Source of the DNA: Myxococcales bacterium
GTDB lineage: Bacteria > Myxococcota_A > Polyangia > Fen-1088
NCBI GenBank assembly: GCA_003170035.1
Contig: PMZX01000206.1
Coordinates: forward strand, 6,685-20,785
Length of the DNA: 14,101 nucleotides
Direction: 5' to 3'
Shown here: positions 7,759 to 13,046 of the stretch, piece after piece
Layout: each line of letters opens with the position of its first letter
Numbering within the stretch: the stretch's first letter is position 1
Position numbers and translations under genes: made by a program
The notes under the pieces: generated by a model
The model's input: only the letters and a program-made list of their open reading frames with translations
The model's database searches: none
Told to the model about the DNA's origin: nothing

Positions 7759-8136
7759 TCAGCACCCAATCGAGCGGATGGGATAGGCGCGGATTCGGGC
7801 GTCTCGTGTCACGACGACCAGCCCATCGGCCAGTGCTTGAGCGACCAGGAGGCGATCGAAGGGATCGCGGTGCAGGGCAGGAAGTCCCTGCAGCGACCTG
7901 ATGTGGCGAAGGCAGACCGGAAGCTCGGTGAAGCGCTGGCGTTGCATCTGTTCCGCCAGGTCAGAAGGCGCATCCAACTTGCCCAGGGCTCTTTTGATCT
8001 CAATCTCCCATGCCGAGGCCACGCTGACGAACACGGTGTTGCCCGGATCCTGCAGGCGACGGCGCGCCTCAGCAGCCAGTTCGCCCGGGCGCGCGAGTGC
8101 CCACAGCAGGGCGTGCGTGTCGAGGAGCAGCTTCAC
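7759..8136 (-). CDS. vapC: VapC-family PIN-domain toxin (ribonuclease)
   Basis: The product has 125 residues, a normal length for a PIN-domain VapC. The four acidic residues of the metal-dependent nuclease site are present: D6 in LLLDTHALLW, E44 in SAWEIEIK, D94 in HRDPFDRLLVAQA, and D112 in VVTRDARI. VapC toxins cleave specific tRNAs or rRNA when freed from the antitoxin; the target here is not predictable. The GTG start overlaps the antitoxin stop, with GGTGG just upstream. All catalytic residues are intact, so the pair is likely functional. It lies between two paralogous AgmX-domain genes and may be a later insertion there. Confidence 0.92.
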   Translation of the reverse strand: MKLLLDTHALLWALARPGELAAEARRRLQDPGNTVFVSVASAWEIEIKRALGKLDAPSDLAEQMQRQRFTELPVCLRHIRSLQGLPALHRDPFDRLLVAQALADGLVVVTRDARIRAYPIRSIGC

Positions 8137-8408
8137 TTACCACCGCGGCGCGGGCGCGGTTTGGCCGCAGGGACGGGCTCGCCCTCGAAGAGCTTGATCA
8201 CATCGTCGGGTGTTGCGTCGAAGTCGTCGGCCATGCGGACTTTGCCTTCCCAGCCGCCCAGTGGTCGCGCCGTCCGGTCAGGTGTGCAGGGCACCAGCTT
8301 GACGTAGGGACGCCCGGCCTTGGCGATCACGATTTCTTCGCCGGCCAGGGCTTCTTCGAGCAAGCGCGAAAGGTGGGTCTTGGCCTGCTGGACGTTGATC
8401 AACTTCAC
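8133..8408 (-). CDS. Phd/YefM-family antitoxin of a VapC toxin-antitoxin module
   Basis: The 91-residue protein starts at a GTG and reads MKLINVQQAKTHLSRLLEEA, then IVIAKAGRPYVKLVP. This is the N-terminal DNA-binding fold of the Phd/YefM antitoxin family. The C-terminal part, with DDFDATPDDVIKLFEGE, is the segment such antitoxins use to occlude the PIN toxin active site. A basic Pro/Arg tail (AAKPRPRRGGK) extends beyond where these proteins usually end. The antitoxin comes first and overlaps the toxin by 4 bases (GTGA), the usual arrangement for keeping the antitoxin in excess. It should bind and neutralise the VapC below and repress the pair. Confidence 0.9.
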   Translation of the reverse strand: MKLINVQQAKTHLSRLLEEALAGEEIVIAKAGRPYVKLVPCTPDRTARPLGGWEGKVRMADDFDATPDDVIKLFEGEPVPAAKPRPRRGGK

Positions 8409-8443
8409 AGACTTAGTCTGGTCTGGTCTGCTGGAAGAGTCAA
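8408..8443 (-). promoter_or_regulatory. Candidate promoter and autoregulatory operator of the toxin-antitoxin pair
   Basis: A TTGACT hexamer (8443-8438) lies just after the preceding stop. A perfect 13-base palindrome, CAGACTTAGTCTG (plus strand 8408-8420), abuts the GTG start, next to tandem TCTGG units on the plus strand. Phd- and VapB-type antitoxins commonly bind palindromes over their own promoter, so this is a plausible operator. No good -10 hexamer is seen at the right spacing. Confidence 0.4.
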
Positions 8444-8444
8444 C

Positions 8445-9011
8445 TCAGCGCCCCGCCCGCCGGAGGCTGATCTGCGCGACGCCCGTGGTGGCCGAGTTGA
8501 CCTTTGACAGGGAAACCTGCCCCACCAGCTTGCGACCAAGGTCGTCGCCTAGCTTCTCGTCGCCGGACAGTCTTTCGGCCGCCGTGATCTTCCCACCGCT
8601 GTCGATGGAGAGGCGCAGACGTAGGGGATTGGCTGTCTGTGCGGAAGTACAGGGCTCGGCCTTCGGCCCGCGTTGAATGACGGCGACTGCCGCGCGCAGA
8701 TCCCCCACTTCGCGGTCGCTCTCCGGTCTTGCCTCAAGCCTACAGGTCGTCTTTCCTCCCGTATCGTGGCCGTGGGCACCCTGTCCGTTTCTCTCGCGAC
8801 CGCGGCGGTGCTGGTCGAGTTCTTCTTCGGGAAGGCCGGCGAGAGGGTCGGGTGGAACTTGGCGCCGGTCGCTGATCAGGCCTTTCGGCCGTGCGCCGAT
8901 CGCACCGTCGGCATGAGCGGCCAGGGCGTGGTGGTCTGAGAGTGATTCTGCTGCGCAAAAGAACGTGGCAAGGCAGAGCACGACTTCCTCGGACGGGTGC
9001 GCGCGTCGCAT
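8445..9011 (-). CDS. Small exported protein with AgmX/PglI-like C-terminal domain
   Basis: The product has 188 residues. The ATG at 9011 has AGGAGG 6 bases upstream. A hydrophobic stretch at about residues 9-21 (VVLCLATFFCAA) looks like a signal peptide, followed by a low-complexity charged linker to about 85. The last 100 residues form a compact domain (NPLRLRLSIDSGGKITAAER, then LSGDEKLGDDLGRKLVG) that resembles the C-terminus of the VIT-VWA protein encoded at 5101-7677. It is the type found at the C-terminus of AgmX/PglI proteins and loosely similar to TonB C-terminal folds. Both versions keep two cysteines about 30 residues apart (TCRLE and EPCTS here), possibly a disulfide. It probably works in the periplasm or at the outer membrane; its partner is unknown. 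The N-terminal linker has no recognisable similarity and could hide an old frameshift. Confidence 0.75.
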   Translation of the reverse strand: MRRAHPSEEVVLCLATFFCAAESLSDHHALAAHADGAIGARPKGLISDRRQVPPDPLAGLPEEELDQHRRGRERNGQGAHGHDTGGKTTCRLEARPESDREVGDLRAAVAVIQRGPKAEPCTSAQTANPLRLRLSIDSGGKITAAERLSGDEKLGDDLGRKLVGQVSLSKVNSATTGVAQISLRRAGR

Positions 9012-9064
9012 GGCGGGCCTCCTGCCCCCGGGGGTGGTGGCGGCACCGGGGGACCTACGCCTTT

Positions 9065-9090
9065 GAACGCACGACCCGCTGAGAAGATCT
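9065..9090 (-). promoter_or_regulatory. Duplicated leader element, copy 1 (upstream of the short AgmX-domain gene)
   Basis: On the minus strand this reads AGATCTTCTC, then a variable pair, then GGGTCGTGCGTTC. It matches 7729-7754 almost base for base. It ends 54 bases before the start codon at 9011 (52 for the other copy) and overlaps the last bases of ccmD. I cannot assign a known sigma-factor consensus. It may be a promoter, an operator or a relic of gene duplication. Confidence 0.5.
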
Positions 9091-9223
9091 ACAAGCCGGG
9101 CTTCACCCGCTGGCGCAGATCTTCGATCTCACCGTCGATTCGCGCCACGCGCCGCCCGATCAGCGCGACATAGGTGAACACCGCCCCCCAGATGAAACCG
9201 TAGGCCAGGGCCACGTAGGTCAT
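9089..9223 (-). CDS. ccmD: Small membrane protein CcmD
   Basis: CcmD is a small inner-membrane component of the CcmABCD complex, needed for release of holo-CcmE. This 44-residue protein starts with an ATG overlapping the ccmC stop (ATGA) and ends at TAG, 9091-9089. It has one hydrophobic segment (about residues 3-22, including ALAYGFIWGAVFTYVALIG) followed by a basic, charged cytoplasmic tail with RRVARIDGEIEDLRQRV. This topology, the size and the position directly after ccmC are those of CcmD. The sequence is too short for identity by similarity alone, so the call rests largely on context. Confidence 0.85.
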   Translation of the reverse strand: MTYVALAYGFIWGAVFTYVALIGRRVARIDGEIEDLRQRVKPGL

Positions 9224-9924
9224 GATGACTTTCCCTCCGCATCTTCAACCGCAATCGCCAGTTCCACCAGGCGCGCCTGGGCGCGCTCGACGCGCATTCG
9301 CACGGTCAGCAGCACGCCCCACAGGGCGCTAAAGATGGCCAGCGACAAGAAGAAGGGTAGGCGCATCCCCGAGGCCAGTGACGAAACGACCTTGGTGGTG
9401 GGGTGCAGGCCGCGCCAGACGTTGACGCTGAGGTAGACCAGGGGCACGTCCGCCGCTGCGAACAAGGCCATCGCTGCCGCCAGCCGGCGGCCACCTGCGC
9501 CGCCATAGCGTCGTGCCAGCCCGTAGGCGATCAGTATCAGCCAGAGCAGCAGCGAGGAGGTGAGGCGTACATCCCAGGTCCAGAACACGCCCCACGCCGC
9601 CCGCGCCCACAGCGGACCGGTTACCATCACGCACAGGCCAAACAGCACGCCCAGTTCGGCGCTGCACACCGCCAGCCGATCTCCGCGTTCGGAGCCGCGA
9701 AACAGGTAGGCCAGACTGCCGCCCGCGCACACGAAGGTGGACAGCATGAGCAGCCAGGCGCAAGGCACGTGGAAGTAGAAGATCTTCTGTACGATGCCCA
9801 TGGTCTTCTCCAGCGGCGCATTCGCGACCAGGAAAATCACGACGAAGAACCCGTGCATGGTCAGCAACAGGCCCACCAGGAAAGGAGTGCTGGACTTGTG
9901 GGCCGAGGGCATGCGCGAAAGCAT
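9220..9924 (-). CDS. ccmC: Haem handling protein CcmC
   Basis: CcmC presents haem to the chaperone CcmE on the periplasmic face of the inner membrane. The 234 residues contain about six membrane segments, the tryptophan-rich WWD-type region at 103-121 (including GPLWARAAWG and FWTWDVRLT), and the two family histidines flanking it: H52 in FHVPCAW and H174 in GLHPTTKV. Together these are diagnostic. The ATG at 9924 has GGGAG about 8 bases upstream; a Met at residue 5 is an alternative start. The stop overlaps the ccmD start as ATGA. Confidence 0.95.
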   Translation of the reverse strand: MLSRMPSAHKSSTPFLVGLLLTMHGFFVVIFLVANAPLEKTMGIVQKIFYFHVPCAWLLMLSTFVCAGGSLAYLFRGSERGDRLAVCSAELGVLFGLCVMVTGPLWARAAWGVFWTWDVRLTSSLLLWLILIAYGLARRYGGAGGRRLAAAMALFAAADVPLVYLSVNVWRGLHPTTKVVSSLASGMRLPFFLSLAIFSALWGVLLTVRMRVERAQARLVELAIAVEDAEGKSS

Positions 9925-9927
9925 AGC

Positions 9928-10629
9928 TCAATCTCCCATGACGACCGGCTCGAACGTCCACAGCCCGACCACCACGAACACCACGTCGAGGGCCGCGAGA
10001 AAGCGCGTCCAGAACAGCGCGGGATCCAGATCCGGGGCCGCAGGGTCGAGCAGATAGGCGGTTGCACGACTGGCCGCCAGCAGCACCGGGATCACGATGG
10101 GGAAGAGCAGGGCGCCCAGAAGCGCGTCGCGGCTGCGGGCGCGCAGGAGCGCCGCCGAGAAGATCACGCCCACCGAAGCAAAGCCGATGGTTCCCAGCAG
10201 CAGCAGCAGGCCCAGCCAGAGGGCGTGCGGCCAGAGCACGGCCGAGAACAGCGCCGCGAGCAGAGGCGTCAACAGCAATTCCACCAGGAACATGATGGCC
10301 GCGGTGGCTGCCAGCTTGCCGGCATAGATCGCCGAGCGCGGGACCGGCGACAGCAGCAGCGAGCGGATGGCCTCGCTCTCCCGTTCGCGGTCAAAGGTGC
10401 GCGACAGGGCCACCGTGCCCGAGAACAACACCGCAACCCACAGGATGCCTGCGACCACATCGGGGCCGACCGTGACTTCTTGACCCGAGATGAAGGCGAA
10501 GGAAAACACCAACACCACCAGCGCGGCCATGAAGCCCATGGTGTAGAGCACCTCGCGACTGCGCCCCTCGATGTGCAGATCCTTCCAGGCGATGCGCCCG
10601 GCCTGACCAGCCCAGCTAGGCCTTGCCAC
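9928..10629 (-). CDS. ccmB: Haem exporter membrane subunit CcmB
   Basis: CcmB is the membrane partner of CcmA in System I cytochrome c maturation. From the GTG at 10629 the product has 233 residues, close to the usual CcmB length of about 220-230. A cytoplasmic start with WKDLHIEGRSREV is followed by about six hydrophobic segments. The loop TFDRERESEAIRSLLLSPV after the second segment is characteristic of the family. The open frame extends upstream to 10725, but that part is Arg/Pro-rich, overlaps ccmA and looks like read-through in a GC-rich frame. The stop is followed after 3 bases by ccmC, whose GGGAG ribosome site lies within the end of ccmB. Confidence 0.93.
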   Translation of the reverse strand: MARPSWAGQAGRIAWKDLHIEGRSREVLYTMGFMAALVVLVFSFAFISGQEVTVGPDVVAGILWVAVLFSGTVALSRTFDRERESEAIRSLLLSPVPRSAIYAGKLAATAAIMFLVELLLTPLLAALFSAVLWPHALWLGLLLLLGTIGFASVGVIFSAALLRARSRDALLGALLFPIVIPVLLAASRATAYLLDPAAPDLDPALFWTRFLAALDVVFVVVGLWTFEPVVMGD

Positions 10630-11332
10630 GAGTGGCCTCCTCGTAGAGAGCGCGAACCTCGTCGGCGGAGAAACTCGTGCGGGTTTCGTCGCAGGCCACG
10701 CGGCCACGGCGAAGCACGACCACATGCGTGGCGATGGCAGCGGCCGCCACGAGATCGTGAGTCACCAGGACCACCAGCCGCCCCGCCTCCCGCTCGCGTT
10801 GCAGCTCGCCGGCCAGCCACGCGGCGCCGGCAGGGTCGAGGGCCGAACCTGGTTCGTCGAAGAGCAGGATCTCGGGCTCGTGCAGCAGGGCGCGCGCCAG
10901 CGACAGCCGTTGCAGCATGCCGCGCGAGAAGGTCCGCGCCGCCCCTTCACGCCGGACGCCGTCCAAACCCACGCGCGCCAACATCTCGTCGATGCGGCGC
11001 TCGCCGTTTGCGATCCCGTACAGCGAGGCAAACAGGCGCAGGTTCTGTCGGGCAGAGAGATCTCCGTACACACCCGGTTCGTGGCCGACGTAGCCGATGC
11101 TGGCGCGCAAGCGGCTGTGGCGCGACAGGTCTTCATCGCCCAGGATGATGCGGCCCTGCGACGGTTGCGACAGCGTCGAGAGCAGGCCGAGCAGGGTGGA
11201 CTTGCCGGCGCCGTTGGGGCCCAGCACCGCCGCCACCCGACCAGGGACGAAGGCCAGCGACACGTCGGCGAGCGCCCGGTGCCGGCCGAAGGTCTTGCCG
11301 ACGTTCACCAGGCGCAGCTCACGCTCGCTCAT
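10616..11332 (-). CDS. ccmA: Haem exporter ATP-binding subunit CcmA
   Basis: CcmA is the ATPase of the CcmABCD complex, whose ATP hydrolysis releases holo-CcmE from CcmC. The 238 residues have a complete ABC nucleotide-binding domain: Walker A GPNGAGKST at 38-46, a signature of the form FSRGMLQRL at 135-143, Walker B ILLFDEP at 155-161 and the switch His in THD at 192. The FSRGM-type signature and the YVGHEP stretch after the Q-loop region suit CcmA-type ABC proteins better than generic transporters, and the neighbours ccmB and ccmC settle the identity. The gene begins 4 bases after the previous stop with only a weak Shine-Dalgarno sequence, so coupled translation is likely. Its end overlaps the ccmB start by 14 bases. 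Confidence 0.95.
   Translation of the reverse strand: MSERELRLVNVGKTFGRHRALADVSLAFVPGRVAAVLGPNGAGKSTLLGLLSTLSQPSQGRIILGDEDLSRHSRLRASIGYVGHEPGVYGDLSARQNLRLFASLYGIANGERRIDEMLARVGLDGVRREGAARTFSRGMLQRLSLARALLHEPEILLFDEPGSALDPAGAAWLAGELQREREAGRLVVLVTHDLVAAAAIATHVVVLRRGRVACDETRTSFSADEVRALYEEATRGKA
10636..10641 (-). promoter_or_regulatory. Ribosome binding site that fixes the ccmB start
   Basis: A perfect AGGAGG lies inside the end of ccmA, 6 bases upstream of the GTG at 10629. It favours that GTG over the longer open frame reaching 10725, which would overlap ccmA by over 100 bases. Confidence 0.75.
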
Positions 11333-11336
11333 GGGC

Positions 11337-13046
11337 TCACACGGACCTGCCGCCAGGCCTTCTCACGTCGGTGTCGCCAACCCGCTCAGCATCCATGGCC
11401 ACGAGCGCGGCCATCAGTTCGGCCCGCCGCTGGGCCAGCGGCGCGTCGTCAGCCCCCGCGGCCCGCCGCGCGCGTTCCACTTCCACCAGTTCGGCGAGGA
11501 GCTGCTCGCGCCGACTGCTGCCCAGGTCCTTGGGCCGCTCCTCCGTCCCGGGCCTTCGCAGGCCCAGCATGGCCGCGAACGCCAGCGCAGCGACCAGCAC
11601 CGTCGCGATGGTCTTGCCCAGACTACCGCGCGCAGGCAGGCCGGATATGGCGATGCTCAGGACCCCATTGCGGGGCACGCTGGCGAACTGGAAGAGCTGC
11701 ATTCGCGCTCCCCGATCATCCGTCTGGGAAGGCATGGCCTGCAGGCCGGGCGCCGTGAGGGTCAGGTGAGCCGTCTCCGGCACCATGACCAGCGGGCTCT
11801 CGATACCGAGTGGCATGGGCTGGCGGAACGTGATTCTGCTTTCGCCGGCCGTGGGCAAGAAGAAACCGAACCGGGCCTGCACCGGGATCCCGGAAGAACT
11901 TGCCGGCGGAACCGCTTCCCGCAGGAACATGGTCGAACTTTGGTCCGGCTCCAGGCGCGCGCCGCCCTCGATCGCGCTTCCGTTGCTGGCCCCGGCAGGA
12001 AGGGGAACGGGAAGGCCGCCTTGGCCAGGGCTGAAGACCCGGTCGGATGTGTTCTCCAGCACCAGATTCTCCATGACCGCCAACGCGTCTTCACGCAGGT
12101 CGATGAGCATCTTGGACGAACTGGACACCTGCAAGACCGATGGGTCGCTGGTCTGGCCGGGCACGCGTAGCTCCCCGGCAGCACCACGCTCGGCTGACAG
12201 ACGGATGCGACCGCTGCCGAGTTGTACGCCGTCGCGCTTGATGACAGCCGTGTATTCGTAGGGGTCGCCGGTCTGCAGTCCCTGGAAGCGGACGAATCCA
12301 TCCTTGTCGGAGCTGCTGGTCACGAACTCTATGTCGTCTGGCCTGCCGGTGCTGCGTTCCAGCTTTACCTCCTGGCCAGCCATGGGCGCGCCGTTGCTGT
12401 CGACCAGACGCAGCTCCAAGCTTCCCGCAGCCAGGCCGGCTTTTTCAGCCACTGCTCCCGGGAGCGCGCGAACCGCCGGCTGGGCCGCGTGGCTGCCATG
12501 CCCGGGCGTGCTTGCGTGTGGATTGGCCTGCGCGCTTGCCCCTTCGCCGTCGCCGTCGCCTTCGCCTTGGCCCTCGCCTGCCCGGGAAAGCAGCATGAGG
12601 CGCGCGCCTCCCTGGGCCGGGACGGCGAAAGACGCGGTTTGCAGTTGCTCGCCATCGACCACGGCTTGGGCGTGAAACTCGGCGCCGACGGGAAGATCGG
12701 AGAATGTCGCGCGGCCATCGGACTTGGTTTCTTCCGTCCGCTCGGTGGCCTTGCCACCCGGAGCGGTCACCGTGGCCACGACTTTGACCTCGACAGCCGC
12801 ATTGGACAGCGAGCCGCGACCCACCCGCACGGTCACCGTGCCCACCGGCAGGTCGCCGACCATCAGAGGACGCGCTGCCATGGCTTGCGCATCGTGCTCT
12901 CCCGCTGGCGGCTGCGCGACGGCAGTCCCGGCAAGAAGCAGCAGCATCGCTGATATGGGAACCCGGCAGGGTGGCGGGCGGTCCCGAAGCCCCCGCAGGG
13001 GGAGCCGGCGGGCTCCCCACGCGACTAGGCAGGAACGCCGATTCAT
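11337..13046 (-). CDS. Exported, membrane-anchored protein with Ig-like/carboxypeptidase-regulatory-like repeats, within the ccm operon; function unknown
   Basis: The protein has 569 residues. The start at 13046 is chosen because a GGAGG lies 7 bases upstream, the ATG overlaps the ccmF stop, and a signal peptide follows (basic n-region, core about 31-43, likely cleavage after VA at 44). The frame stays open further upstream but there overlaps ccmF. Two beta-rich regions at about 66-155 and 205-298 show the pattern of carboxypeptidase regulatory-like or Ig-like modules (VGDLPVGTVTVRV; GSLELRLVDSNGAPMAG). They are separated by a Gly/Glu/Asp low-complexity linker (158-169) and a His-containing stretch (177-187). 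A second beta-rich part covers about 310-475. One membrane helix (477-496) precedes a cytoplasmic helical tail rich in Arg, Glu and Ala (512-553). I do not recognise a named family. Its place between ccmF and ccmA suggests a lineage-specific partner in cytochrome maturation; this is inference. Confidence 0.85.
   Translation of the reverse strand: MNRRSCLVAWGARRLPLRGLRDRPPPCRVPISAMLLLLAGTAVAQPPAGEHDAQAMAARPLMVGDLPVGTVTVRVGRGSLSNAAVEVKVVATVTAPGGKATERTEETKSDGRATFSDLPVGAEFHAQAVVDGEQLQTASFAVPAQGGARLMLLSRAGEGQGEGDGDGEGASAQANPHASTPGHGSHAAQPAVRALPGAVAEKAGLAAGSLELRLVDSNGAPMAGQEVKLERSTGRPDDIEFVTSSSDKDGFVRFQGLQTGDPYEYTAVIKRDGVQLGSGRIRLSAERGAAGELRVPGQTSDPSVLQVSSSSKMLIDLREDALAVMENLVLENTSDRVFSPGQGGLPVPLPAGASNGSAIEGGARLEPDQSSTMFLREAVPPASSSGIPVQARFGFFLPTAGESRITFRQPMPLGIESPLVMVPETAHLTLTAPGLQAMPSQTDDRGARMQLFQFASVPRNGVLSIAISGLPARGSLGKTIATVLVAALAFAAMLGLRRPGTEERPKDLGSSRREQLLAELVEVERARRAAGADDAPLAQRRAELMAALVAMDAERVGDTDVRRPGGRSV
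12541..12579 (-). repeat. Imperfect hexanucleotide repeat encoding a Gly/Glu/Asp linker
   Basis: Degenerate tandem copies of a GGCGAN-type hexamer (minus strand) encode alternating Gly with Glu, Asp or Gln at about residues 157-169 of the 569-residue protein. It joins the first beta-rich module to a His-containing segment. It is probably a flexible linker and a site prone to length variation. Confidence 0.6.

Noticed and set aside
7675..9090. Direct repeats as ends of a mobile element carrying the toxin-antitoxin pair
   Set aside because: No transposase or integrase and no terminal inverted repeats; the copies sit at equal distance from two start codons, which suits gene leaders better.
10630..10725. 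N-terminal extension of CcmB to 10725
   Set aside because: It overlaps ccmA by over 100 bases and has a Pro/Arg-rich sequence unlike CcmB, while the GTG at 10629 has a perfect AGGAGG at good spacing.
9403..11148. 581-codon plus-strand frame, rich in Gln, Arg and His
   Set aside because: Antisense to ccmA, ccmB and ccmC, whose motifs are unambiguous; its composition is the mirror of membrane-protein codons.
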